Source: CAWFMO01 sp963817065 (GTDB lineage: Bacteria > Actinomycetota > Thermoleophilia > Solirubrobacterales > 70-9). Taken from it: 64,000 nt of DNA. How positions within the stretch are numbered: position 1 is the stretch's first letter; each line of letters opens with the position of its first letter. Of this stretch, positions 7,026 through 14,998 are shown one piece after another. Under the pieces are notes generated by a model. It saw nothing but the letters and a program-made list of their open reading frames with translations. It did no database searches and was not told the origin of the DNA. The DNA lies in contig CAWFMO010000001.1 in the NCBI GenBank assembly GCA_963817065.1, forward strand, positions 868,001 through 932,000, in the 5' to 3' direction. The translations under genes and the position numbers were made by a program.

Positions 7026-8093
7026 GTGATCAACGAGCTCGTAGACCAGATCGAGTCCCGCTACGCGGAGCTCGAGCAGCAGATGGCGGACCCGGAGCTG
7101 CACGCCGACCGCGAGAAGGCGGCTGAGGTTGGGCGCGAGTACAGCCGGCTCGAGGGCGCGCACAGGCTCGCCGCCGAGTACAAGAACCTCGCCGACGACC
7201 TCGAGGGCGCGCGCGAGCTGCTCGCCGAGGACGGCGACGACCCGGAGCTGAAGAAGATCGTCGCCGAAGCGCCGGCGCGACTCGAGCAGCTCGGCGAGGA
7301 GATCCGGCTGGCGATGGTCGAGCGCGATCCCAACGACGAGAAGAACGTGATCGTCGAGATCCGCGCCGGCACCGGCGGCGACGAGGCGGCGCTGTTCGCG
7401 GGCGACCTGTTCAAGATGCTGACCCGCTACGCGGAGGAGCGCGGGTTCAGGGCGGCGGTGATCTCGCAGTCCCCCGCCGAGGTCGGCGGCTTCAAGGAGG
7501 TCACATTCGAGATCACCGGGGAGGGCGCCTATTCGATCTTCAAGTACGAGGGCGGGACCCACCGCGTCCAGCGGGTCCCGAAGACCGAGTCGCAGGGGCG
7601 GATCCACACCTCGACCGCAACCGTCGCCGTGCTGCCCGAGGCGGAGGAGGTCGAGGTCGAGGTCAACGAGAACGACCTCCAGATCGACGTCTACCGCTCG
7701 AGCGGTCCCGGCGGCCAGTCCGTCAACACGACCGACTCCGCGGTCCGGATCACCCACGTGCCGACCGGAGTCATGGTCGCGATGCAGGACGAGAAGTCGC
7801 AGCTCCAGAACCGCCAGAAGGCGATGCGCGTGCTGCGCGCACGGCTGTACGAGAAGGAGCTCGAGGAGCAGCGCGCGAAGCTCGACTCCGAGCGCCGCGC
7901 CCAGGTCGGGAGCGGCGAGCGCTCGGAGAAGGTCCGGACCTACAACTTCCCCCAGGACCGGATCACCGACCACCGGGTGAAGGTCAACGTGAGCGGGATC
8001 GAGAAGGTGCTCGGCGGCGAGCTCGACGAGTTCACCGAGGCGCTCGCCGGCGAGGAGAAGCGGCGCCGGCTCGAGGACCAGGCGTCGGGGTGA
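7026..8093 (+). CDS. prfA: Peptide chain release factor 1
   Basis: 355 aa from GTG 7026, which gives the standard RF1 N-terminus (INELVDQIESRYAELEQQM). It terminates translation at UAA and UAG. The GGQ peptidyl-tRNA hydrolysis motif is at residues 229-231 (SSGPGGQSVNTTDSAVR). The codon-recognition tripeptide is PKT (RVPKTESQGRIHTS), a PxT variant of the usual PAT or PVT, distinguishing it from the SPF of the RF2 gene at 42.3 kb. There is no obvious SD. It is followed by prmC with a 4-nt GTGA overlap. Confidence 0.96.
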   Translation: MINELVDQIESRYAELEQQMADPELHADREKAAEVGREYSRLEGAHRLAAEYKNLADDLEGARELLAEDGDDPELKKIVAEAPARLEQLGEEIRLAMVERDPNDEKNVIVEIRAGTGGDEAALFAGDLFKMLTRYAEERGFRAAVISQSPAEVGGFKEVTFEITGEGAYSIFKYEGGTHRVQRVPKTESQGRIHTSTATVAVLPEAEEVEVEVNENDLQIDVYRSSGPGGQSVNTTDSAVRITHVPTGVMVAMQDEKSQLQNRQKAMRVLRARLYEKELEEQRAKLDSERRAQVGSGERSEKVRTYNFPQDRITDHRVKVNVSGIEKVLGGELDEFTEALAGEEKRRRLEDQASG

Positions 8094-8938
8094 CCGCGAT
8101 GACGGGGGCCGCGCCGGTCCGCGAGGCGCTGGCCGGCGCCACCGATGCGCTCGGGGCGGCCGGGGTCGACTCGCCGCGGCTCGACGCCGAGCTGCTGCTC
8201 TGCGAGGCGAGCGGGATGAGCCGCGAGCAGCTCGCGGCCGATCCCGAAGCACCGCTGCCGGCGGGCGCCGGGCGCGAGTTCGCGGCGATGGTCCGCCGCC
8301 GGCTCGTCCGCGAGCCGCTCGCCTACATCACCGGGCGCAAGGGCTTCAGGAACCTCGAGCTCGCGGTCGACGGTCGCGCGCTGATCCCGCGGCCCGAGAC
8401 CGAGCTGCTGGTCGAGTTCGCGCTCGAGCTCCGTCCTGCCACGGTCCTCGACGTGGGCACGGGCTCGGGGGCGGTTGCGCTCGCGGTCGCCGAGGAGCTG
8501 CCGGAGTGCGCGGTGACCGCGACCGACAGCTCCCCGGCGGCGCTGGCGCTGGCGGGTGAGAACGCAGAGCGGTTCGGGCTCGCCGACCGGGTCGCCTTCG
8601 AGGACGGCACGCTGCCCGCGCTCGGCGATCGGGCATCCTTTGACCTCGTGCTCGCCAACCTCCCCTACGTAGCCGAGTCCGATTGGGACTCGCTGGCGCC
8701 CGAGATCCGCGAGTTCGAGCCCCGCGAGGCGCTGGTCTCGGGGAGCGACGGGCTCGACGCGATCCGCACGCTGGTCGGCGGGCTCGCCGTCGCGGAACCG
8801 CGACCGCGGGCGGTGGCGCTCGAAGTGGGGGAGGGCCAGGCGAGCGAGGTCGTCGAGCTCGTGATGGCGGCGGGTTACGAGCAGGTCTCCTCTCGTCCCG
8901 ACCTCGCCGGCATCGAGCGGATCGTGGTCGGCCGGTGA
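8090..8938 (+). CDS. prmC: Release factor glutamine methyltransferase
   Basis: 282 aa. It methylates the Gln of the GGQ motif in RF1 and RF2 using SAM. The N-terminal helical domain ends at LIPRPETELLVEFAL, the typical PrmC hinge. SAM motif I is VLDVGTGSGAVALA (119-132). The substrate-Gln binding motif, NPPY in most PrmC, reads Asn190-Leu-Pro-Tyr193 here. It sits directly after its substrate gene prfA (4-nt overlap) and overlaps the tsaC start by 4 nt, so the three genes form an operon. Confidence 0.94.
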   Translation: MTAMTGAAPVREALAGATDALGAAGVDSPRLDAELLLCEASGMSREQLAADPEAPLPAGAGREFAAMVRRRLVREPLAYITGRKGFRNLELAVDGRALIPRPETELLVEFALELRPATVLDVGTGSGAVALAVAEELPECAVTATDSSPAALALAGENAERFGLADRVAFEDGTLPALGDRASFDLVLANLPYVAESDWDSLAPEIREFEPREALVSGSDGLDAIRTLVGGLAVAEPRPRAVALEVGEGQASEVVELVMAAGYEQVSSRPDLAGIERIVVGR

Positions 8939-9576
8939 CCGAGAAGATCTCGCTCGAGAACGACCCGGTCGAGGCGCGGCTCGCGCTCGAGCGCTGCGTC
9001 GGCGACGGCGGCGTAGCGATCTTCCCCTCCGACGGCCTCTACGGGCTCGCCTGCGACCCGCTGCGCGCCGAGCCGATCGAGCGCATCCGCGAGCTCAAGG
9101 CGCGCGACCCGGGCCAGCCGACCGCGGTCATGTACTTCTCGCTGCCCGCGGCGCGGGAGATCTTCACGACGCTGACCCCGCTCGTCAGCGCGATCGCGGC
9201 GAAGCTCCTGCCCGGCGCGGTGACGCTCGTCGTCGACAACCCCGAGCGCCGCTACCCGCTCGCCTGCGGCGACACCCCCGACCGGCTCGGCTTCCGCTAC
9301 ATCGAGAGCCCGCTCGGAGACGTGGTCACGCCGGTGTTCCAGACCAGCGCCAACCGCAGCGGCGAGGACCCGCCGGCGCGCCTCGACGCGGTCCCGGAGC
9401 AGATCCGCGCCGACGTGGACCTCGAGATCGACGGCGGCGAGCTCGGCGGCAGCCCATCGTCGGTGCTCGACCTGACGGAGGTCGAGGCCGGGGGTTCGTG
9501 GAAGGTCCTGCGCGAGGGAGGGATGCCCTACTCCGAGATCGAGGAGCAGCTGACCGGGCTGCAGATCGGCGGCTGA
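8935..9576 (+). CDS. tsaC: L-threonylcarbamoyladenylate synthase (YrdC/Sua5 family)
   Basis: 213 aa from GTG 8935, overlapping the prmC stop. It makes threonylcarbamoyl-AMP from Thr, bicarbonate and ATP for t6A37 of tRNA. YrdC features include the FPSDGLYGLACDPL segment, RIRELKARD with the KRP-like region (DPGQPTAVMYF), the LLPGAVTLVV strand and the TSANRSGE motif near the C-terminus. It is the single-domain TsaC form without a Sua5 C-terminal domain. The prfA-prmC-tsaC order is conserved widely. Confidence 0.93.
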   Translation: MTEKISLENDPVEARLALERCVGDGGVAIFPSDGLYGLACDPLRAEPIERIRELKARDPGQPTAVMYFSLPAAREIFTTLTPLVSAIAAKLLPGAVTLVVDNPERRYPLACGDTPDRLGFRYIESPLGDVVTPVFQTSANRSGEDPPARLDAVPEQIRADVDLEIDGGELGGSPSSVLDLTEVEAGGSWKVLREGGMPYSEIEEQLTGLQIGG

Positions 9577-9577
9577 G

Positions 9578-11104
9578 TCAGTCCTTCGAGGCGAGCGGCC
9601 GCACCGCGGGGCCTTCGATCACCTCGCCGTCGAGCCCGAAGCGCGAGCCGTGGCAGGGGCAGTCCCAGGTGCGCTCGGCACCGTTGAAGTTGACGATGCA
9701 GCCGAGGTGGGTGCAGCGCGCCGAGCGCGAGTGCAGCACGCCGGCCTCATCGCGATAGACGGCGCGCTGGCCGATCCCATGGCCGACGACCGCTCCCTCG
9801 CCGGGCCCGAGGTCCTCGGCGCGGGCGCGCTTCGTCAACCGGTCGGAGACGAACCGCAGCCCCGAGTCGGCGTTCTCCTTGACCAGATCGCCCGCCGACG
9901 CGCGCAGGTTGAGCCGCGTGGGCTCGAACGCCGCGCCGCGTGGGTGCTCGGCGCCGCGGACGCGGTGGGCGAGGATCGATGCCGCCTCGGTCCCCATCGC
10001 CAGGCCCCACTTGCGCATTCCGGTCGCGGTCAGTACCCGGTCGGAGAAAGGCCACAGCCGGCCGACCATCGGCATCCCGTCGGCGGGCATCCAGTCCTGG
10101 GTCGCCCAGCGGTGCTCGACTGCGACGACGTCGAAGCGCTCGCGGGCCCAGCGCTCGAGCGCGGCGTGGCGCTCGGCCGCGTCGCCGTGCCCCGCCTTGT
10201 GGGATTCGCCCCCGACCATCAGGCGCTCGCCCGCGGCCGTCGGGACGGAGCGCATCGAGTGCGCCGGGCTCTCGTCGCTCAGGTACATGCCCTGGGGGAC
10301 CCTGCCTTCAAGCTCTGCCAGCAGCACGTATGAGCGCTCGGGGTGCGCGCGGGCGAAGTAGAGGCCGCGGTCGAGGATCGGAACGTGGGTGGCGACGATC
10401 ACGTGTCCCGCGCTGACGCTGTGTCCGGTGTCGGTCTCGACCCGGCAGGGGTCGCCGCCGCGGATCGAGACCACGCGGCTGTGCTCGCGTACCTCGCAGC
10501 CGGCTTCGGCGGCCGCGGCGACGACGCCGTTCAGGTACTTGAGCGGGTGAAACTCGGCCTGGTCGGCGAAGCGGACCGCCCCGGCGGTCTCGAGCGGCAG
10601 CTCGGCGAGCTGCGCCGGGCCGACGAATTCGGCTGGCAGCCCGAGGCGCTTCGCAGCCCCCGCCTCCGCCATCAGCTCCGAGACCCTGTCCGGATCCGGC
10701 GTGTAGGTGAAGTTCGGCTTGCGGCGCAGGTCGCAGTCGATCTTGTGGCGCTCGCAGTTGGTCGCCACGGCGGCGAGCCCGGCCTCGTTCGCATCGCCGT
10801 AGGCACGGGCGGCGCTCTCGCCGAGCGAGCTCCAGAGCCCGGCGTAAGTGAGCCCGTGCAGCGAGGAGACCTTGGCCGTCGTGTACCCGGTCGCGCCGGC
10901 GCCCACTGTTCGTGCCTCGAGCAGCACGACACGAACGCCCTCGCGCGCGAGCTCGAGCGCCGCGCTCGCGCCGACGATCCCGGCGCCGATGACGGCGACG
11001 TCGCAGGCGAGGTCGCCGTCCAGCGGGGCGTGGGGCTCGGCGGGCGCCGATGCGGCCCAGTAGGAGGAAATGCGGGGCGTCGTGGCTTCGATGCCCCCCG
11101 ACAT
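9578..11104 (-). CDS. FAD-dependent oxidoreductase with C-terminal Rieske [2Fe-2S] domain
   Basis: 508 aa from ATG 11104. The N-terminal DAO-type FAD domain has the dinucleotide motif VAVIGAGIVGASAALELA and a GATGYTTAKVSSLHG block typical of this oxidoreductase family. The last 60 residues form a Rieske domain with Cys464-x-His466 and Cys482-x2-His485. It probably oxidises an amino-acid-like or other small substrate and passes electrons through the Rieske cluster; the substrate is unknown. It sits convergent to tsaC with a 1-nt gap and next to a SnoaL-like gene, interrupting the usual tsaC-rpiB neighbourhood. Confidence 0.88.
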   Translation of the reverse strand: MSGGIEATTPRISSYWAASAPAEPHAPLDGDLACDVAVIGAGIVGASAALELAREGVRVVLLEARTVGAGATGYTTAKVSSLHGLTYAGLWSSLGESAARAYGDANEAGLAAVATNCERHKIDCDLRRKPNFTYTPDPDRVSELMAEAGAAKRLGLPAEFVGPAQLAELPLETAGAVRFADQAEFHPLKYLNGVVAAAAEAGCEVREHSRVVSIRGGDPCRVETDTGHSVSAGHVIVATHVPILDRGLYFARAHPERSYVLLAELEGRVPQGMYLSDESPAHSMRSVPTAAGERLMVGGESHKAGHGDAAERHAALERWARERFDVVAVEHRWATQDWMPADGMPMVGRLWPFSDRVLTATGMRKWGLAMGTEAASILAHRVRGAEHPRGAAFEPTRLNLRASAGDLVKENADSGLRFVSDRLTKRARAEDLGPGEGAVVGHGIGQRAVYRDEAGVLHSRSARCTHLGCIVNFNGAERTWDCPCHGSRFGLDGEVIEGPAVRPLASKD

Positions 11105-11121
11105 ACCCCGGTCGTTCGGGA

Positions 11122-11517
11122 CTAGGCCTCGGCCGCGGCGACCGCGTCGGCGCGGTCGACGAAGGCCTCGACCTTGATCCCCTGTCCGTCGCGCAAGGTC
11201 CAGACCATGAACATGTCCTGCGTGGCCTTGATCCCGGTGCTGCGCCCGGTCGCGTGCAGACAGACGTCGACCACGACCCGGTCGCCGAACGGGATGTACT
11301 CGCGACCCTCGAACCAGATGTCCTTCATCGCCTCGTAGAACGAGTCGAAGTAGCGCCGCAGGCCGTCGTGGCCGCGATAGGTGTCGGGCTCCGAGGCGAG
11401 GTCGGGCGAGGTCGTGGTCTCGAACTCGGGGTCGATGAACTCGAGCAGGCCTTCGACGCCCTCGTTGTGCAGCGCCACGAGCGCGCGGCGCATGATCTCG
11501 ACGTTGTCTTCTGCCAC
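11122..11517 (-). CDS. SnoaL/NTF2-like (ketosteroid isomerase-fold) protein
   Basis: 131 aa, GTG start. It begins EDNVEIMRRALVALHNEGVE, ends with a strand containing DMFMVWTLRDGQGIKVEAFVDR, and has the YRGHDGLRRYF helix typical of SnoaL-like proteins of the NTF2 fold. These proteins bind small hydrophobic ligands in a cone-shaped pocket; the substrate cannot be assigned. It is 17 nt upstream of the Rieske oxidoreductase on the same strand, so probably co-transcribed, and divergent from rpiB. Confidence 0.8.
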   Translation of the reverse strand: MAEDNVEIMRRALVALHNEGVEGLLEFIDPEFETTTSPDLASEPDTYRGHDGLRRYFDSFYEAMKDIWFEGREYIPFGDRVVVDVCLHATGRSTGIKATQDMFMVWTLRDGQGIKVEAFVDRADAVAAAEA

Positions 11518-11525
11518 CGCGCCGC

Positions 11526-11535
11526 AAGTTATCGT
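11526..11535. promoter_or_regulatory. Overlapping divergent -10 boxes, rpiB and SnoaL-like gene
   Basis: The 26-nt space between the GTG at 11517 (minus) and the ATG at 11544 (plus) has TATCGT (11530-11535, plus, 8 nt before the rpiB ATG). It also has TAACTT (11531-11526, minus, 8 nt before the SnoaL GTG). Neither start has an SD. This suggests back-to-back leaderless transcripts. Confidence 0.4.
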
Positions 11536-11543
11536 CCCGTGCG

Positions 11544-11999
11544 ATGAAGATCGCGATCGGATCCGACCACGCCGGCTTCGAGCTCAAGCAGGCCGTGCGC
11601 CCGCTGCTCGAGTCGGCCGGCCACGAGGTCGTCGACGTCGGCACCGACTCCGAGGAGTCGACCGACTACCCGCTCTACGCCTCGCAGGCGGCGAAGCTGG
11701 TCGCCGACGGCGAGGCCGAGCGCGCGGTTCTCGTCTGCGGATCGGGGGTCGGGGTCTCGATCGTCGCCAACAAGGTCGACGGCGTTCGCGCGGTCAACGC
11801 GCATGACCCCGAGGAAGCCGAGATGAGCAGGCGTCACAACGACGCGAACGTGCTCGCGCTCGGCGGGCGGAGGCTCCCCGAGGGCGCCGCCGAGGGAATC
11901 GTCGAGCGCTTCCTCGCCACCGACTTCGAGGGCGGCCGCCACGAGCGCCGCGTCGAGCAGATCTCCGCGGTCGAGCGCGGCGAAGCGCCGGCGACCTAG
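11544..11999 (+). CDS. rpiB: Ribose-5-phosphate isomerase B
   Basis: 151 aa. It interconverts ribose-5-phosphate and ribulose-5-phosphate in the pentose phosphate pathway. RpiB/LacAB features: MKIAIGSDHAGFELK at the N-terminus, DYPLYA, the CGSGVGVSIVANK loop (Cys in the active-site position), and NDANVLALGGR. The length is normal for the family. ATG start with no SD; see the -10 box just upstream. In related genomes it often sits between tsaC and glyA, as it does here with inserts on each side. Confidence 0.95.
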   Translation: MKIAIGSDHAGFELKQAVRPLLESAGHEVVDVGTDSEESTDYPLYASQAAKLVADGEAERAVLVCGSGVGVSIVANKVDGVRAVNAHDPEEAEMSRRHNDANVLALGGRRLPEGAAEGIVERFLATDFEGGRHERRVEQISAVERGEAPAT

Positions 12000-12004
12000 C
12001 CCGG

Positions 12005-12613
12005 CTAGTCCGCGGCGGCGACGGCGCTGCGAATGAAGAGCTGGCGGGCGGCGCGCAGGTCGGCGGTGTCTCCGCGCTCGATCCGCTCCAGCGCCAGTCC
12101 CTGGACCCCGGCGATAACCATCAGCGCCAGCGCCCTCGAGCGGGCGGGGGGGACGCCCGCGTCGCCGAGCAGGCCGGTCAGCACCCTTCTCCAGCCCTCG
12201 TTGACCTCGGTGATCGTCGTCCGGACCTCGGGGTCGACGACCGAGACCGCGGCGAGGTCGAAGTAGAGCCGCGCGAGCCGCGCGTCGCGGTCGAGCAGCC
12301 GCTCGACCGCGTCGGCCGTTCCGCCGACGACCTGCGCGACGCTCTCGGCGCCGGAGATCGACTCGAGCACCTCGCCGGTGATCAGCTCGGCGACCTCGCC
12401 TCCGACCGCGGCGACGAGACCCTGCTTGGATCCGAAGTGGTAGGCGACGAGCGCCTTCGACTGGCCGGAGCGCGCCGCGACCTTGGCGAACGTCAATCCG
12501 GCGTAGCCCTCGGCCTTGAGGACCTCGGTCGCCGCCTCGAGGATCCGCTCGCGGGCGCCGGTCGAGGGGCGGCCGCGGCGGGGCCGGCCCTCGGCGGCGG
12601 GATCGGCGGCCAA
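12005..12613 (-). CDS. TetR family regulator paired with R2lox-like oxidase
   Basis: 202 aa, TTG start 1 nt after the oxidase stop, so the two are co-transcribed. HTH region: RERILEAATEVLKAEGYAGL and KVAARSGQSKALVAYHFGSK. The pairing of a TetR gene with an R2lox gene is also known from Mycobacterium tuberculosis (Rv0232-Rv0233), which supports a dedicated regulatory role. Its likely binding site is the palindrome at 13638-13655 upstream of the operon. Effector unknown. Confidence 0.88.
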   Translation of the reverse strand: MAADPAAEGRPRRGRPSTGARERILEAATEVLKAEGYAGLTFAKVAARSGQSKALVAYHFGSKQGLVAAVGGEVAELITGEVLESISGAESVAQVVGGTADAVERLLDRDARLARLYFDLAAVSVVDPEVRTTITEVNEGWRRVLTGLLGDAGVPPARSRALALMVIAGVQGLALERIERGDTADLRAARQLFIRSAVAAAD

Positions 12614-12614
12614 G

Positions 12615-13595
12615 CTAGGCGGTCGCCAACGCCGCCGGGTCGAGGCCCATCGCGGCGAGCTTCTTCGACAGCGCCTTGGTGGCGTATTCGAAGATCTCGC
12701 TCGAGTGGTAGAAGGGCGTCTGGAAGTTGTACGGGTCGTCGACCCAGGGCGGGACGAAGACCAGCGGCGCGACCGGCAGGCACTCCTTGAGCGTGTCCTC
12801 GACGATCTTCGCGTTCGCCTTGTCCTCCTTGATCGCGTCGGCGAGGAACTTGACCCCGAAGCCGACGTGGCGCGACTCGTCGCGGTTGACGGCGGTGAAG
12901 CCGGAGACGAAGCCCGGGAACGCGTTGCGCTCCTTCAGCGACTTGATCATGAAGCGGGCCGCGGTCAGGGCGAGCATGCCCTCGATCACGATCATGTAGA
13001 CGGTGACGCCGCGGACGAGCTTGGGGAAGTCCGTCGGGTCCTTGCGCAGGTCCTCCGCGCACTCGTGGAGGATGCCGTCGAAGAGCTTCGTCCAGTCCTC
13101 GTTGACGACGTAGCGCTGGTTGTCGACCTGCTTGTTGAGGTTGCCGGGCTTCTGGCCGAAGACCTCCTGATAGAAGCCGTCCCAGAAGACGACGTGCTTC
13201 GCCTCGTCGGAGATCTGGGTCGTGAGGAAGACCTGCTGCTCGAGCTTCGGCGCCGCGATCGCGAACGGCAGCAGCTCGGCCGTCACCCGCTCCTCGCCGA
13301 GGAAGAACTCGGAGAAGCCAAACTCGATGAACTGGCGCTCGTCGTCGGTGAAGAAGTCGGGGTCGGCCCATTGCTTGGCGTCCTCTTCAAAGGTGAAGTC
13401 CTCGGTCGACCAGTGCTGGCGCTGCCAGCGCGTGAACAGCTTCTCGTAGGAGGGGGCGGCATCGACGATCCGGTCGAGGCCCGACATCACCTTGTCGATG
13501 TCGCCGTCCATCAGGACCGAGAGCGCCTCGTTCTCGGTCTCGTCGGTCGCTCCGTTGCCGCTCGTGTCCGTGATCGTGCCGCCGTTCTCGCTCAT
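12615..13595 (-). CDS. R2-like ligand-binding oxidase (ribonucleotide reductase beta-like)
   Basis: 326 aa, ATG with an AGGAGAG SD. A ferritin-like dimetal protein: candidate ligands are Glu101, Glu131 and His134 (DEAKH), Glu205, Glu240 and His243 (DESRH). Val104 lies three residues after Glu101 and Tyr200 lies five before Glu205; these are the positions of the Val-Tyr ether crosslink in R2lox. The lack of an nrdA neighbour and the adjacent TetR gene also favour R2lox over a true NrdB. R2lox proteins use a Mn/Fe centre for two-electron oxidations, substrate unknown. Some annotation systems call such genes ribonucleotide reductase small subunit. Confidence 0.85.
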   Translation of the reverse strand: MSENGGTITDTSGNGATDETENEALSVLMDGDIDKVMSGLDRIVDAAPSYEKLFTRWQRQHWSTEDFTFEEDAKQWADPDFFTDDERQFIEFGFSEFFLGEERVTAELLPFAIAAPKLEQQVFLTTQISDEAKHVVFWDGFYQEVFGQKPGNLNKQVDNQRYVVNEDWTKLFDGILHECAEDLRKDPTDFPKLVRGVTVYMIVIEGMLALTAARFMIKSLKERNAFPGFVSGFTAVNRDESRHVGFGVKFLADAIKEDKANAKIVEDTLKECLPVAPLVFVPPWVDDPYNFQTPFYHSSEIFEYATKALSKKLAAMGLDPAALATA

Positions 13596-13637
13596 CTCTC
13601 TCCTGGTCTAGGGGTTTTGCTTGGGCTGCGGCGATTA

Positions 13638-13655
13638 ACTTAACAGATGTTCAGT
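13638..13655. promoter_or_regulatory. Candidate TetR operator upstream of R2lox operon
   Basis: ACTTAAC-AGAT-GTTCAGT, an 18-bp palindrome with one mismatched pair in seven, in the 122-nt divergent region between the R2lox gene and glyA. It is AT-rich against its surroundings and 43 nt upstream of the R2lox ATG. Assignment to the adjacent TetR protein is inferred. Confidence 0.5.
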
Positions 13656-13691
13656 AAAGATGCGAGCCGAGTTCCCGTCGGCGTTGGCGCA

Positions 13692-13697
13692 TAGCCT
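13692..13697 (+). promoter_or_regulatory. Candidate -10 box for glyA
   Basis: TAGCCT, 20 nt before the glyA ATG; the same hexamer precedes the genes at 56312 and about 59961. A second AT-rich hexamer (TAAGAA, 13707-13712) lies closer to the ATG. There is no clear -35 or SD. Confidence 0.3.
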
Positions 13698-13717
13698 CTG
13701 TCAACCTAAGAATCGCG

Positions 13718-14998
13718 ATGACAGACCTCCCCGACGACTTCCAGACCGCCCACCTCGCCGACGTCGATCCCGACATCGCGCGGGTCCTCGACCGCGAGCT
13801 CGCGCGCCAGCAGAACACGCTCGAGATGATCGCCTCGGAGAACTTCGTCCCCCAGGCGGTGCTCGAGGCGGCCGGCTCGGTGCTGACCAACAAGTACGCC
13901 GAGGGCTACCCCGGCCGTCGCTACTACGGCGGGTGCGAGGAGGTCGACGTCGCCGAGCAACTCGCGATCGACCGCGCCAAGTCGCTGTTCGGCGCCGAGC
14001 ACGCCAACGTCCAGCCCCACGCCGGCGCCCAGGCAAACAACGCCGCCTACATGGCGCTGCTCGAGCCCGGCGATTCCTTCCTCGGCATGGCGCTCGACCA
14101 CGGCGGCCACCTCAGCCACGGGATGAAGCTCAACGTCTCGGGGACGCTCTACAACCCGGTCGCCTACCACGTCAGCCGCGACGACCTGCTCGTCGACATG
14201 GACGAGGTTGCGAAGCTGGCCGAGGAGCACAAGCCGAAGCTGATCGTCGCCGGCTGGTCCGCCTATCCGCGGCAGCTCGACTTCGCCGCCTTCCGCGAGA
14301 TCGCCGACTCGGTCGGGGCGAAACTGATGGTCGACATGGCGCACTTCGCGGGGCTGGTGGCCGCCGGCGAGCACCCGAACCCGGTCGAGCACGCCGACGT
14401 CGTCACCACCACCATCCACAAGACCCTCGCGGGACCACGCAGCGGGATGATCCTCTGCCGCGAAGAGCTCGCCAAGGACATCAACCGCTCGGTCTTCCCC
14501 GGCCAGCAGGGCGGCCCGCTGATGCACATCGTCGCCGCGAAGGCGGTCGCGCTCGCGATCGCGGCCAGTGAGCCGTTCGCCGAGCGCCAGCGCCAGACGG
14601 TCGCCAACGCCCGTGCCTTCGCCGACGAGCTGATCGCGGGCGGGATCGACGTGCTCACCGGGGGCACCGACGTGCATCTCGTGCTCGTCGACCTGACCAA
14701 CACCGGGCTCGACGGGCAGCAGGGCGAGGACCGCCTCGACGATGTCGGGATCACGGTCAATCGCAACGCGATCCCGTTCGACGAGCGCCCGCCGATGAAC
14801 CCCTCGGGGCTGCGGATCGGAACCCCGGCGCTGACGACGCGCGGGCTGGTCGAGGACGACATGCGCGAGATCGCAAAGGTGATCGCCGCCGCCCTCGGTG
14901 ATGGCTTCGAGTCCGAGAAGGGCGCGCTCGCCGAGCGCACCAAGACGCTGATGGAGAAGTATCCGCTGTATCCGCAGCTCGCGCCCGCCCACGCTTGA
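13718..14998 (+). CDS. glyA: Serine hydroxymethyltransferase
   Basis: 426 aa. A PLP enzyme converting serine and tetrahydrofolate to glycine and methylene-THF. Signatures: NTLEMIASENFVPQAVLEA, NKYAEGYPGRRYYGG, MALDHGGHLSHG, and the PLP-lysine site TTIHKTLAGPRSG (usually TTTHKTLRGPR). The length is standard. The R2lox operon diverges from it and a TTGA overlap links it to the DUF354 gene downstream. Its position between rpiB and wecA follows the actinobacterial order. Confidence 0.97.
   Translation: MTDLPDDFQTAHLADVDPDIARVLDRELARQQNTLEMIASENFVPQAVLEAAGSVLTNKYAEGYPGRRYYGGCEEVDVAEQLAIDRAKSLFGAEHANVQPHAGAQANNAAYMALLEPGDSFLGMALDHGGHLSHGMKLNVSGTLYNPVAYHVSRDDLLVDMDEVAKLAEEHKPKLIVAGWSAYPRQLDFAAFREIADSVGAKLMVDMAHFAGLVAAGEHPNPVEHADVVTTTIHKTLAGPRSGMILCREELAKDINRSVFPGQQGGPLMHIVAAKAVALAIAASEPFAERQRQTVANARAFADELIAGGIDVLTGGTDVHLVLVDLTNTGLDGQQGEDRLDDVGITVNRNAIPFDERPPMNPSGLRIGTPALTTRGLVEDDMREIAKVIAAALGDGFESEKGALAERTKTLMEKYPLYPQLAPAHA

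Noticed and set aside
10343..11125. 260-codon plus-strand frame opposite the Rieske oxidoreductase
   Set aside because: Antisense shadow; the minus strand carries FAD and Rieske motifs.
11105..11644. Long N-terminal extension of the Rieske oxidoreductase
   Set aside because: The extension is the out-of-frame shadow of the SnoaL-like gene; the ATG at 11104 gives the normal FAD-domain start.
12615..13595. True ribonucleotide reductase beta subunit
   Set aside because: There is no nrdA nearby, the Val-Tyr crosslink positions match R2lox, and the TetR partner fits the R2lox context.
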